A stretch of DNA of 64,000 bases, taken from Heterodera schachtii. Lineage: Eukaryota > Nematoda > Chromadorea > Rhabditida > Heteroderidae. The position numbers and the translations under genes were made by a program. The notes beneath the pieces were generated by a model. It was not told the DNA's origin and searched no databases. It saw only the letters and a program-made list of their open reading frames with translations. Of the stretch, positions 1 to 9,277 are shown one piece after another (positions within the stretch are counted from its first letter, which is position 1; the number at the start of each line of letters is the position of its first letter). The stretch lies in contig SIJG01000051.1 in NCBI GenBank assembly GCA_023374025.1, positions 898,494 to 962,493 on the forward strand, in the 5' to 3' direction.

Positions 1-367
1 CGTGTCGGCAGCGGCACCTTAATGATTGTAAAGTTCAAAAAGGTACGTCGTGCCAACAAACGCCATGGTGCTTACCATGTTGACGCACGTGCCAGCGGCG
101 TTGGACATCAAAATCGGCCAATTGTAATTTAATAATTCATTTTTAATTGGTTTTCTGCTATAATTTTGCATTTTAGGTGCCAAAACTTTCATGGGGGGGA
201 CACGGCAGAGGATGGCCAAGACGGAACAGCAGCCATTGATCGCCGACTCTCTGTGGACAACGCCTCCTCATCCTCCTACCGCAACAAATTACCCGCCTCA
301 ATGGTGGCCGCTGCGCAACAGTTGGAAAGGTGTGGCATTTTGGCAGTTGGCATGGCGGCACATTTAA
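1..367 (+). CDS. Last exons of an unidentified spliced gene (partial)
   Basis: I do not recognise this gene. Bases 1-42 are open and end in a strong splice donor (AAAAG|GTACGT, intron from 43). An acceptor ATTTTAG ends at 176, and the frame continues from 177 to a TAA at 365-367. The joined frame reads ...KVQK|GAKTFMGG... and ends ...WQLAWRHI, with a Pro/Trp-rich stretch (TTPPHPPTATNYPPQWW) before the end. GC is much higher than in the flanking DNA, as expected of host coding sequence, and an AATAAA signal lies about 50 bases after the stop. The 134-bp intron suits a nematode. A minus-strand reading (19-219) is also open but has no visible splice support. The gene continues left of the window. 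Confidence 0.45.
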
Positions 368-483
368 AGAGGGGGCTAAGAACATTGTCGCGGTCACGGC
401 TCAGCGCAACCGCGGCAAAAATAAAAAATGAGTTAATTTAGTGGGGTTGGGGGCGGGAGGTGTCAAAGTATTCAGAGCGAGTT

Positions 484-1330
484 GTTGGAATAAAGACCAA
501 GGAGCAGTGCGCAGGAATAGTCCACTTTATTATTAAGCTCAAACTTGGGTAATTAAACCCGCCCCAATCGGGACAGTGAGGGGAAATACAAAAAAGGTTG
601 CAACACAAAAAATGGGAACGACAAAAAAGGGCAAAAAATGGTGAAATTAAATTAAAACACAAATGGGAAAAATGCGGCAAAAATCAAAGGGTCAGAACGA
701 CAACGGGAAAAAGGAGGGCACTCGGGCAGGCGCAGACAGGGAGGGCACTCGGGCCAAGGCACAGACAGGGAGCAGCGAAGGCCGGGTGCAGTGAAAGGCA
801 GTGGGCGGGTGTCGGGAAACTTCGGAGGGAACCGTTTGTGTCGAATCTGAAATTTCCGGAAAAGCCCACCTTTAAATACGACTTTTTGGCACCAAAGTAC
901 GCTACAATTTCTCATTTTAATTAAAATATGTTTTTGTCTTGTATCCGTTTGGATTAGCCATTTTTCCATTAAATGTTTGTTTTTCCATTTTTCTCTTAAC
1001 AATTTCAATTTCTTTAATATATTAATTAATCATTAATATTTTGTTTACAAACGGACTTTAACAGAATTTGCCAATACATATTAATCATTTAATATTTAAT
1101 TAATTTTCGTTCTTTTCATTCCTAAGGAAATGCACTTTTCCTTTACAAACAATTTTCCTTTATTCATTTCAAAAGGTTTTGCCCATTTTTTATAATTATT
1201 GGATAGTTTTTGTTATGTATTTTTTCCAAAATAAAACATAAGATTTTTTACAATTTGTTTTTCGCCGTTTGTAAAATTTAATTTAATGTTTATGATTTTT
1301 TAAAGTGCGATTTTACTCGCTGTCGCGACA
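484..1330 (-). mobile_element. Possible 3' terminal region of the BEL/Pao-like element
   Basis: On the minus strand the sequence after the gag stop is a purine-rich tract and then TGTCGCGACA, a typical TG-start LTR edge. A CA end that would close an LTR can be proposed near 484 (TTCCAACA). The block contains a GC-richer part at 690-850 and an SL1 copy at 538-559. Its only clear similarity to the upstream LTR-like block (to 3322) is the first dozen bases, so I cannot show that the two are a matching LTR pair. The outer limit is a guess. Confidence 0.3.
538..559 (-). other. Exact copy of the nematode SL1 spliced-leader sequence
   Basis: Read on the minus strand from 559 to 538, these 22 bases equal the nematode SL1 leader, starting GGTTTAATTACCC and ending GTTTGAG. 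They are followed by CTTAATAATA instead of the GT donor that an SL RNA gene needs, so this is not a functional SL RNA gene. It looks like a leader captured with a trans-spliced transcript that was copied back into DNA, or a leader sequence embedded in the neighbouring retroelement. The SL1 identity is recalled, not searched. Confidence 0.75.
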
Positions 1331-1338
1331 TTCCCGCC
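1331..1338 (-). promoter_or_regulatory. Polypurine tract next to a TG-start LTR edge
   Basis: Minus-strand GGCGGGAA lies directly before TGTCGCGACA and ten bases after the gag stop. LTR retrotransposons use such a tract to prime plus-strand DNA just upstream of the 3' LTR. Its position implies that nothing but gag lies between the two ends of the element. Confidence 0.5.
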
Positions 1339-1348
1339 TGAAGAAAAG

Positions 1349-2776
1349 TTATTTATCCTCTATTCCTTTAAATTTTGACGTTACTTTTAAGCATAAAGAT
1401 GTGTGGTGAAGACCATTACAATTTAAACAATAGTATTCTGAATCACAATTTTTTGCAATGTGTCCTTTCTTTAGACAGTTAATACATAACTTTAATTGGT
1501 GGACTCGCGCAATTCGGGATTTAACATGCGGAAAAATCGTGCATCTCTCAGTATGGTGATCTTTTCCCTCACACAATAAACAATTTGTTGATATATTTTC
1601 GTTCTCATTAAAATGGTTTGATGTATCTGATTCATAGTTACAATCTTCGTAATCTCCATCGTTTTCATTTATTTGATCATAATAATTGTCTTCCTCCTCT
1701 ATCCATGGATCAGATATTGATTCTTCGCCTTCTAATTCTTCGCGAATTTGTGTATATCCATTGAGAAAGTTCATTAATTCATCAGTCGAGTAATTTCCAA
1801 ATTCTTCTCTAAGTTTTATTCTTATTTTGTTTGGGAGTTTATTTTCAATTGCTAATTTTATCTGTGTATGATTAATATCTTCACCATACGACTTAAGCTG
1901 TAAAATTATTCGATTGGTATGAAGGATGAATTCTCTAAGTTCGAACGTTGTGTCAGATATTTTATTCAAATGCATTAATTCACGGTGTAAGTTCTCTCGT
2001 ATTACTGAATCTTTTCCGTATCTTGCTTTTAATAATTTTATTACTATAAGGTAATTGCTATTTGTAAGCGGGTATGGAGTGATCATTTCATATGGTTCTT
2101 TATGTAGTAAACCTCTAAGATATTTAAATTTTTGTATATTGGTCATATTTGGGTCATTGTGAACGGAACTGGAAAAATCGTCCCAAAATGAAAACCATTG
2201 GGAAAATAGTCCATTAAAATGTGTAAGTTTCTGTGGCGGGAGTTTTATTTTTATTCGGTCATATTCCAAATGACTCGATAATTTTCTCGGAGTACTGTGT
2301 GTAAATATAGTATTATGACTTTCATTTTCAGTATCTATTTGCTCACTTTCTCTTTCATTTTCTTCATCTGCGTCTTGGTTTTGTGTATAACTTTCATTTA
2401 TTACCTTAATTGCTCTCTTTGCTTTCAAATTAGTTTCTTTTAGATTGTCTAATATATCATTAGCTTCAATTAAGGTTTGCTCATAATCATGTTGGTCAAT
2501 AAAATCTTTACGAATTTTTTCTTCAATTTTTTTATATTTGGTACTCAGTTCTTTTATAAATATCTTCCATTTTTTGTGATTTTTTCTCAATTTCTCAATC
2601 TTTGGTTCTATTTTCTTAATTAGTTTTAATGTTTGGGAAAAATCTTTTTTGCATTGTCCTAAGTTTTTCTGTTGATATTCCATTTTGTTCGCAAAATTGC
2701 CTTCTTCGTATTCTTCGATTAAATTACATAGTTCAATGTTAAATTTTGAAATTTTTAAACGGATATTTTCCGACAT
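1349..2776 (-). CDS. gag: BEL/Pao-type Gag (475 aa, uninterrupted)
   Basis: This is the structural protein of a BEL/Pao LTR retrotransposon, which assembles cytoplasmic particles around element RNA. Residues about 1-130 are Lys/Glu-rich and likely coiled coil. About 177-345 match the Pao gag domain (DUF1759 type): LPPQKLTHFNG, then WFSFWDDFSSSVHND, KFKYLRGLL and LLKARYGKDSVI. Three zinc knuckles follow: CX2CX4HX4C at 399-412 and 431-444, and a variant CX2CX4HX3C at 450-462. The frame stops 13 residues after the last knuckle. BEL elements normally continue into protease, reverse transcriptase, RNase H and integrase, all absent here. The ATG is the first one after a GT/CA-rich leader. The family call is firm; whether the element is a natural gag-only form or a deletion derivative is open. 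Confidence 0.88.
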   Translation of the reverse strand: MSENIRLKISKFNIELCNLIEEYEEGNFANKMEYQQKNLGQCKKDFSQTLKLIKKIEPKIEKLRKNHKKWKIFIKELSTKYKKIEEKIRKDFIDQHDYEQTLIEANDILDNLKETNLKAKRAIKVINESYTQNQDADEENERESEQIDTENESHNTIFTHSTPRKLSSHLEYDRIKIKLPPQKLTHFNGLFSQWFSFWDDFSSSVHNDPNMTNIQKFKYLRGLLHKEPYEMITPYPLTNSNYLIVIKLLKARYGKDSVIRENLHRELMHLNKISDTTFELREFILHTNRIILQLKSYGEDINHTQIKLAIENKLPNKIRIKLREEFGNYSTDELMNFLNGYTQIREELEGEESISDPWIEEEDNYYDQINENDGDYEDCNYESDTSNHFNENENISTNCLLCEGKDHHTERCTIFPHVKSRIARVHQLKLCINCLKKGHIAKNCDSEYYCLNCNGLHHTSLCLKVTSKFKGIEDK

Positions 2777-2779
2777 TTT

Positions 2780-3018
2780 TTGTTTGTCTGTGTGCCTTTT
2801 TGTGTGTTTCTTTGTTTGTGTGTGTGTGTTTTGTTTGTGTGTGTGTTTTGTTATGTGTGTTTTTTGTTTGTGTGTGTGTTTTTTATTTGTGTGTGTGTGA
2901 GGCAGTTGTCGTCTCAGCGACCGGGGCAGTTGTCGTCTCAGCGACCGGGGCAGTTGTCGTCTCAGCGACCGAAGGGAGTTGTCGTCTCAGCGACCAAAGA
3001 AGTTGTCGTCTCAGCGAA
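2780..3018. repeat. GT-rich microsatellite plus 23-bp tandem repeat
   Basis: 2780-2905 is an imperfect (TG)n/(TTTG)n tract. From about 2902 to 3018 a unit of roughly 23 bp with core AGTTGTCGTCTCAGCGACC occurs five times with small changes. In the gag orientation these form the untranslated leader between the promoter region and the gag ATG. No primer-binding site is obvious inside. Open frames across it are by-products of the repeat. Confidence 0.8.
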
Positions 3019-3322
3019 GCTGACTTAATGCTGATACAAGCAGAAGTGACTTGTAGAAATCTCACAAGAAGTGAAGCAAGAAGTGAAGAAAATGGAGAAT
3101 GGGCCGGGCTTTTATACCCTCACAAATCAATGGGGGCGGAGCCAGGCACGTGGAAAATGTGCACAAGCAAAGGGAAAAAATTCCCTCAAAAATGATGACT
3201 CATAGCGAAAATGAAGAGAGAAAAACAATGAGTCATAATAACGTAAGGAGCGAACGAAGGAAATTGAACGGCAAAATTAATTAAAATTTGATCGAAATTT
3301 TAATGTGTCGCTTTTGGCGACA
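3019..3322 (-). mobile_element. LTR-like promoter region of the BEL/Pao element
   Basis: On the minus strand the block begins at 3322 with TGTCGC-N5-GCGACA, a TG start with a short inverted repeat. It contains a good TATA box (TATAAAAG, 3109-3116) followed by GCCCGGCCCATTCTCC. The gag ATG is about 330 bases downstream of the TATA box. A closely similar TATA segment is present at 62577-62620 on the plus strand, so this is a dispersed LTR family. Confidence 0.5.
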
Positions 3323-3521
3323 GCTAATTAATAATAAATGCCTCTCAAAACTTTTCACTTAATAATAATTTTTACAAATTTTTGGTGGATTTTCATTTTT
3401 ATTTGTCAATATATGGGAACAGAAATTACAAAATACAACAAAACATGTAAAATAAATAATTACTAAATTTCTAAAACTTTAAATTAAAAGCATATTAATA
3501 TATTTTTCCCCATCTCATGAG

Positions 3522-3892
3522 TAGAGAGACTAGATTTTTCAGCACCAAAAATGATAATTAAGCACTTAATTCAGCATCAAAAAATGATAAATTCCGCACG
3601 AAATCATCATGAAAATGGCAAAATCAGCACAAAAATCGAAAAAAAAGCATAAAAATTTTGGTGATTTTTAGGCAAAAATTTTTAGCGGCTAACAATAAGT
3701 TCTCAATTTGTCTTTTCACACTGAATTTAATATTTTCTTAGCAAAAATTGACATTTTTAAATCAATTTTTCAAGAACAAACATTTTTTTGAGGATGAATT
3801 TTTGAGAATTTCCCATTCTTAGGGGGTGATTTTTCGTTTTTATTGCTGGGAGATGGTGTTTTAGTGAAAAATGCTGCAAAATCCGATCTCTA
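3522..3892. mobile_element. Non-autonomous hAT-like MITE (371 bp)
   Basis: The ends are inverted repeats: TAGAGAGACTAGATTTTTCAG on the left against TAGAGATCGGATTTTGCAG read from the right. The element is flanked by an 8-bp direct repeat CTCATGAG (3514-3521 and 3893-3900). An 8-bp duplication with TA-start ends fits the hAT superfamily. There is no coding capacity. It sits just downstream of the truncated gene copy at 3924. Confidence 0.7.
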
Positions 3893-3923
3893 CTCATGAG
3901 AATTTATTATCCTTTTTTGTTTT

Positions 3924-4445
3924 TCAATTCATCTCCATTATTTGCTCTGCAAATTTTCTCTTCCATTTCTTAATTACTGTTTTACAAACTCCGATTTTCT
4001 TACCAATTTCGGAATAATTTTGTTGCCATTCTTTTCTTGAATATTTTCTGATTTGTTTAAATTCATTTGTCATTTCAATGAATTTTTGTACAATTTCTAA
4101 TTTTTGTTCATCACTTTTTGATTTGTGACAGTTCTTTTTTTGGAGACCAAATTCATTAATCCATTCATAAATTTTCATTCGATTTGTTCCCAATTTTTTC
4201 GCAATTTTTGAATTAATTTTACTCCATTCTTTTCCTGAATATTTTCTGCCTTTTTGCTTAATTTTTTCTTTTATTTTATAATATTTTTCGATAATTACTC
4301 TTTTTTCTTCAAAATTTTCTTTTTCTTCCCATTTTTCTCCAAATATTTCATCAAATGAATTTTGCTGTAATTTTTTCCTTTCTGATTTAATTGGACTAAT
4401 TGAAATTAAAATTAAAATTAAACAAAATAATATGAATAAATTCAT
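3924..4445 (-). CDS. Secreted HTH-repeat family protein, two-repeat form (173 aa)
   Basis: This intronless copy of the window's main gene family starts with a hydrophobic signal peptide (MNLFILFCLILILIS, cleavage likely near IKSE). The motif NSFDEIFGEKWEEKE follows at about 28-42, then two Lys-rich helix-turn-helix repeats, about 50-100 and 115-168. Each ends in a W-x-x-(E/K)F(G/A) pattern. The third repeat found in full copies is missing: the frame ends EQIMEMN. An hAT-like MITE lies just past the stop. The frame is intact, so it may be functional as a short form. Its upstream DNA is of the second flank type (4446-4610). The cellular role is unknown; secretion is inferred from the signal peptide. 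Confidence 0.65.
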   Translation of the reverse strand: MNLFILFCLILILISISPIKSERKKLQQNSFDEIFGEKWEEKENFEEKRVIIEKYYKIKEKIKQKGRKYSGKEWSKINSKIAKKLGTNRMKIYEWINEFGLQKKNCHKSKSDEQKLEIVQKFIEMTNEFKQIRKYSRKEWQQNYSEIGKKIGVCKTVIKKWKRKFAEQIMEMN

Positions 4446-4610
4446 TTTCGTAAAAATATTTTCGAATGTTGGATAATTTTTTTAATAAATGCAAAATGAT
4501 TAAATTTTATTTATTCGTGGCCATTTATTTATTATTTTTTTGAAATAAACATGAATAATAAAATTGATTTCTAATTAAAACAAAACTACAAAACATGGAA
4601 AACAAAAAAA
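4446..4610 (-). promoter_or_regulatory. Upstream region, second flank type of the HTH family
   Basis: Plus-strand TTCGTGGCCATTTATTT and, about 60 bases on, GATTTCTAATTAAAAC recur at about 10579-10660, in degraded form at 6372-6418, and inverted at 34645-34712. Here it lies upstream of an intact copy, so it may carry promoter signals, but only its sequence conservation is seen. Confidence 0.4.
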
Positions 4611-4789
4611 TGAAAACAATTTAAAAATTTTCCGTAATAAAAAAAATTGTGATTTGAATGAGAGATTGATAACAAAATGAGAATTTTCATCTCTAATTCG
4701 TGGACAATTTTTGAGAAGAAAACAGCCGAAAAATTTCTACAAATTTTCAGTCCATAAATCCCCAGTAACAGGTTTGAATTTTCGATTTT

Positions 4790-5060
4790 AAGGGTTACCT
4801 ACCGTATTTCATAAATAGCGCCCCAAGTTGCTTTATTCAGAGTACTTTCTTAAAAATATTTATGTGTTCGATTCTCTTTCTTTTAGTATCCCTGTAAAGG
4901 TTGGTGAGCTTCTTCTGATCACTTATCGAAAAATTATGAGGGATTAAATAAATTTTCACTAAAAATATAAGTCTCAAATAATAGAGGCATAATTAAAAAT
5001 TCATAAAATTTATAAAATTCAGAATTACGTGAGCTAGCATTATAGAAATAGTGCAACAAC
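4790..5060. repeat. Isolated diverged monomer of the 24.8-33.8 kb satellite
   Basis: It carries the satellite landmarks in order: TTCTTTTAGTATCCCTGTAAA, GAGCTTCTTCTGATCACTT, TCGAAAAAT, then TTTTCACTAAAAA and AAAAATTCATAAAATTTA. The copy is single and strongly diverged, suggesting an old dispersed relative of the large array. The segment just before it (about 4740-4810) is also repeated near 36060-36150. Confidence 0.6.
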
Positions 5061-5063
5061 AGT

Positions 5064-5190
5064 TTTATAAAATGGAAGAAACAATTTTGAATTGATTAAT
5101 GATTAAATTTATAACGGAGAAAGAAAAAATATGGAAAAATAAAAATTTATTGACAAATAAAAAGAGAAAATCCAAAAGAGATGAAATAAA
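5064..5190 (+). pseudogene. HTH-family relic (end of repeat 2, start of repeat 3)
   Basis: AAATGGAAGAAACAATTTTG, then ACGGAGAAAGAAAAAATATGG and a degraded MKIYWQIK-like stretch, match the join between repeats 2 and 3 of full copies. It is shifted and stopped in several places. It faces the opposite way to the next relic, marking an inversion breakpoint near 5200. Confidence 0.6.
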
Positions 5191-5265
5191 AAATCACAAT
5201 TTTCATAACTTTCGAGAATTTCTTTATCCAATTTTTTGGCTTTTATTTCTTCTCCATTATTTTGC

Positions 5266-5372
5266 TTCTCCAAATTTGGCTTTCCATCTTTGAATGTTTC
5301 GTATTGGAACTTCTATCTTTTCAGCAATTTCTTTTTCACTCATTTTTGGCATTTCTTTTTTAATTTGACAAT
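5266..5372 (-). pseudogene. HTH-family relic (repeat 3 only)
   Basis: The minus strand reads PKMSEKEIAEKIEVPIRNIQ followed by RWKAKFGE, which is the third helix-turn-helix repeat. Nothing of repeats 1-2 is attached. A near-duplicate of this end occurs in the relic at 5897. Confidence 0.6.
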
Positions 5373-5390
5373 TAATACAATTTTTTAAAT

Positions 5391-5896
5391 ATTTTTTTCT
5401 TCAAAGATTCTGCTTTAGATATTTTGGCCTTAGGCAAGGCAAGATTAAAATATAATTGCAAAAACTAATAAATTAAATTTTAATTACCTAGTTATACTTA
5501 TTTTACACAAAAAGCGATCAGAAAATTCTCAAAATATTTCAATGGAATTAATTAGCACAATCATAGATTAGTGAAAATTTAATCGCAAATCATTTCGTAA
5601 AAAGTGATCACATAAGCTTTAAGACACGCAAATTATGAATTTTTCTCGACCAGAGCAATCGAATGATAGTTTTTGATGAGAAAAACTCAATTTTTTTTTC
5701 ATAAATTGGTAAAATTGAATTTTTATTTTTTAATTGACTAAAAACAAAAGGAACCAAAATTTAATTTTTTCACAAATTTAAAAACATAAAAAATAGGACC
5801 AGCAAATAAATTCAAATAAAAAAGTCAAAAAAATGAAATTTTTTTGAAAATTTTCTGGCAATGTTTTCATAAAAACCCAATTGCCTTCTAAAATTG
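5391..5896. other. Shared 3' flank of the HTH family; no gene
   Basis: AT-rich sequence with GACCAGAGCAATCGAATGAT at about 5650, a landmark that recurs near 13250, 38580, 40540 and 53880 downstream of other family copies. This shows that the flanks were duplicated with the genes. TTCTTCAAAGATTCTGCTTT and the following bases (about 5397-5470) recur near 47700. Confidence 0.45.
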
Positions 5897-6310
5897 AATA
5901 TTTTATTCTCCAAGTTTGGCTTTCCATCTTTGAATGTTTCGTATGGGAACTTCTATCTTTTCAGCAATTTCTTTTTCACTCATTTTTGGCATTTCTTTTT
6001 TAATTTGACAATAAATTTTTATTTTATTCTATTACATCTAATGATGCCAAATTGTTTTTTCCATTTATTAATTATGAAATGGCTAACTCCAATTTTATTA
6101 CAAAGTTCGGTATAATTTTGTTCCCATTCTTTTGCCGAATATTTTCTTTTTTTATAATATTTTTCAATTTTTTCTTTCATTTTTTTTTCATTTTTTCTTC
6201 TTCTTTATTTTGGCCAAATGATTTCTGTTCGAGTTTTTCTTCTCTGCTCCAAATTGGTCAAATTTGGTAATTAAAATTACAATTAAAAAGAATAGCGGGA
6301 ATAAATTCAT
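5897..6310 (-). pseudogene. HTH-family pseudogene, internally deleted
   Basis: The start codon (6308-6310) and a signal-peptide-like MNLFPLFFLIVILI remain. The SFDEIFGEKW region, most of repeat 1 and the beginning of repeat 2 are deleted or shifted. The end of repeat 2 and repeat 3 are readable in changing frames. It is non-coding in its present form. Confidence 0.6.
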
Positions 6311-6682
6311 TTTCTAAAATATAGATCTTTAAAAATTTAATTTTTTAAATGTAAAATTATTATTTTTATTATTGATGGGCATTTATTTATAAAAAAAAAC
6401 GGCTTTTCTATTAAAACAAACTACAAAAGATTAAAAAATTATTTATTTAATATATTTTATAATCTGAAACTGTGCAAAAATTTGTGAAGAAAATGAAATT
6501 GTATTATTTTATTTTTCATTTTGGTCATTTTTTAATTGATCAAATCGTATCAGAAAATAAAAAAACTTATGCAAAAGTAATTTAATATTGTATTCAAAAA
6601 TTAATTTTATACAAAAACAAAAATTGGTGATGAAAAATTTAAAATTAAGTGTAATATTTGCACAATTTTAATTTATTCTAAA

Positions 6683-6959
6683 TTAATTATTTTATAATTG
6701 CCCCAATTAATCCAATTGAATTAAAAGAGAAAAAACTGCAACAGAAATCATTTGGTAAAATATTTGGAGAAAAATGGGAAGAAAAAGAAGAAAAAGCGCA
6801 AAATGAACAGAAGAAACGGGAAATAATAAGAAAATATTATAAAATAAAAGAGAAAATCCAAAAATAAGTGATCAGAAAATTGCTGAAATGATAAACACTT
6901 CGGCACAGAACTTTTGGAGATGGAAAGCCAAATTTGGAGAAGAAAATTTTAAATTTTAG
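6683..6959 (+). pseudogene. HTH-family pseudogene; repeat 1 fused to repeat 3 by deletion
   Basis: From a decayed signal peptide the frame runs through KSFGKIFGEKWEEKEEKA and KREIIRKYYKIKEKI to a stop at the deletion point. In another frame repeat 3 follows directly (NPKISDQKIAEMINTSAQNF, then WKAKFGEENFKF and a stop at 6957-6959). The joint falls in AGAGAAAATCCAAAA, which is like both parents' sequence, so a deletion between short matching stretches removed the second half of repeat 1 and all of repeat 2. Confidence 0.65.
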
Positions 6960-7194
6960 AAGGAAATTGAATTTTTATGAAAACATTGTTCTTGCAAATT
7001 TTCCAGAAAATTTCATTCATTGACAAATTTTTTATTTTGTTGCATAAATTTTTGAACTTTTTAAATAGCGTAAAAATTTTGTAAAAGGTCGGTTTGAGCT
7101 GGTTCCAAAATAAAAAATCGCAATTTTACAAAATCCTTAATTATAAAAAAAAACAAAAATATTTTTTGTGAATAAATTCTGTTCTACTGATCAC

Positions 7195-7805
7195 AAATAT
7201 TGTCAATTTGTAATTAATAATAAATAATAATTTACATTAATTAAAATTCTACTTTTCTATTCATATAAAATATATTAAAATTATGAATAAAATTAATTCA
7301 CTCACAATTATGTAATTAATTAAATTAATTAACTTCTCGATTATGCTGGCTATGAGGACTACAGAAAAACTGACAAAAAGAATTTCGAAAATAAACTTTT
7401 TAAAAAGAATTATCCACGTGAAATTGTATGGAAATTATTGTATAAATATTTTTAATTGCTTTTTTTACCTCAAATTTTAATCACCCATAAATCATTTAAA
7501 AACCAAAAAAAAACATCTCCTAATTCTTAGCATTGGTTAATCTTCCCTTGGCCAAGCAATACAAAATTGGCTAATTCAATAATTTTGTCATTAATTAAAT
7601 GCATAAATAAATTAAATTTTCGACCTGGACAATGTGATCCAGGCTTTGTGCTTTTCGTGGGTCCAGGTCCAACTTTGTTTTTGTCAACTTGTGTTTTTCC
7701 TAGGCCTAAATTTTCATGATTTGTCCCAGGCCCAGACTCAAAGATTTGAATCAGAGTCCAATCCAGGCTTTTTGCCCTATTGTACATATGTATATATCTC
7801 CGAGT
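7195..7805. repeat. Dispersed ~600-bp repeat, copy 1
   Basis: This block is repeated in inverted orientation at 19395-19985 with high similarity. It runs from AATAATTTACATTAATTAAA through TTAACTTCTCGATTATGCTGG to the CC(A)GG-rich end (CCAGGCTTTGTGC, GGTCCAGGTCCAAC, TTTTTGCCCTATTGTACATA). A much diverged third copy lies at 11690-12010 and end fragments lie near 46160-46250 and 62410-62460. It has no coding capacity that I can support, and its class is unknown. Confidence 0.65.
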
Positions 7806-7882
7806 AAGTATGAAAATGGCCAACTCATTTTTTGGTCGCAAATGGAAAATTTATGAAATTTTAAATTAAAAAACACGGTGTA

Positions 7883-8076
7883 ATTAGAGACCGGCGCGGG
7901 ACGGGATCCCGCGCGGGATTTTGCGGGATCCCAGTCCGCATCCCGCATTTTTGGGAAAATGCGGGATTTGAGGGATTAATCCCGCGGGATCTCGTCCCGC
8001 AAAGAATTTTGAGTTCCAATCCCGCAGCGGGATCCGCAAATTTGACTTTTTGTGCGGGATTCTGCGGGATTTCATT
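7883..8076. repeat. Cluster of GCGGGAT/ATCCCGC inverted and direct repeats
   Basis: About a dozen copies of the heptamer GCGGGAT or its complement ATCCCGC occur within 190 bases, several as immediate palindromes (GGGATCCCGCGCGGGAT, AATCCCGCGGGATC). The local GC is far above the surroundings. Open frames here are produced by the repeat. It resembles the iterated ends of foldback elements, but no matching second end was found. Confidence 0.7.
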
Positions 8077-8395
8077 GATTTTGCGCCTATCGGCACCGCC
8101 GGATCGGATAAAATTCCCCAAAGAATCGCTGAAAATTTTTTAAATAATATGAAAATTTGACTGACTAATGGTAAACTCCATTAGCAATGGGCGTACAAAA
8201 ATGAAGGAGGACAGTTCAAAATTGGGCAAATTCAATGGGATTTCACTTCTTAGATTGTTTAACAATTATGCTAAAAAATTTAAAATTCGACTAAAATACA
8301 CTAAAAATTCAAAAAAAAAATATAATAAATTCGGTAATAATGTCGATGGTCGGCCCCCTTTTCAAATAAAATTCATATATTTTTTTTCCGATAAG

Positions 8396-8538
8396 GCTGC
8401 AGTTTTTTCCTTTATTTTATAAAAAATGTGTTCTTCTTTTTCTTCCCATTTTTCTCCTTGCAGTTTTTTTCTGTTCTGATTCATTGGGATAATTAGGGCA
8501 ATTAAAATCAAACAAAATAATAATAATAATAATTTCAT
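8396..8538 (-). pseudogene. HTH-family relic (signal peptide and part of the N-terminus)
   Basis: It starts at ATG 8536-8538 and reads MKLLLLLLFCLILIALI, then GEKWEEKEE and FYKIKEK with the SFDEIF part deleted. It ends at 8396 where unrelated sequence begins. The signal peptide is intact but nothing after repeat 1 helix 1 remains. Confidence 0.6.
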
Positions 8539-8647
8539 TTTAAAACAATTTTTCGAAAATAAGTTTATATTTTTTTTTCTTCATCAAAAATAGGCGTCTG
8601 AGGGCATGCGCGCCGAGTGTGAGTTTTCTGGGCCTAGCCGTTATAAT

Positions 8648-9231
8648 TAGGGATGATATTTTTAGGCAAAAGCCTATTTTTTTCCTGAGCTCCCCGTGGC
8701 CTGAAACGCACAAAAAACATGTTTTTTTGGGCTGTTGTTAAGCTACTTTTCGAGTTATTAGTGCCTATTTTCTAGGCTTTTATTTTTAGCGCCTAAAAAG
8801 CCTAAAAAATTTTAAAAGAGCCTATTTTTGCCTATTTTGGCATTTTGCCCAAAATTATTAACAAAAATGCAATAAAAAGGAAAAATGCACCCCTAAGAAT
8901 CGACTAAAATTAAAAAAAAAATACACCCTTAAGAATCGACCCGAAATTTTTTCAAAAATACACCCATAAGAAATGAAAAACTTTTCAAAAATACATATGA
9001 AAAATTTATTTATTTATTTTCTTGACAAGAATTTGTGCTTTAAAAATTATATATCTCAGTACTGATTTGGCCTAATTTTTTTACTTTTTTGAATACATTT
9101 TGTCATTTTACACCCCTAAAAACGAGGTTTTTTAGTGCCTATTTTCCATTTTTAGGCCTATTTTGGGGGTTTTTTAGAGCCTAAGGCCTACCTATTTTGA
9201 CGGTTTTTAGTGCCTATAAATATCATCCCTA
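8648..9231. mobile_element. Non-autonomous hAT-like element (584 bp)
   Basis: The ends read TAGGGATGATATTTTTAGGC (left) and TAGGGATGATATTTATAGGC (from the right). The flanking 8-bp direct repeat is GTTATAAT (8640-8647 and 9232-9239), as for hAT insertions. The interior has many CCTATTTT/GCCTA iterations near both ends and no coding frame. The middle (AATACACCCTTAAGAATCGA) is related to the element at 21983-22544. Confidence 0.75.
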
Positions 9232-9277
9232 GTTATAATCGGTAAACCGCCACGGGCAAAAACAATGAATTACAATA

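Noticed and set aside
19..219. Minus-strand frame ending ATYLFELYNH-like at the left edge
   Set aside because: It covers the intron of the better supported plus-strand spliced frame and has no splice or poly-A support of its own.
538..559. SL RNA gene at the SL1 copy
   Set aside because: No GT donor after the leader, no Sm site or stem-loops where an SL RNA body should be.
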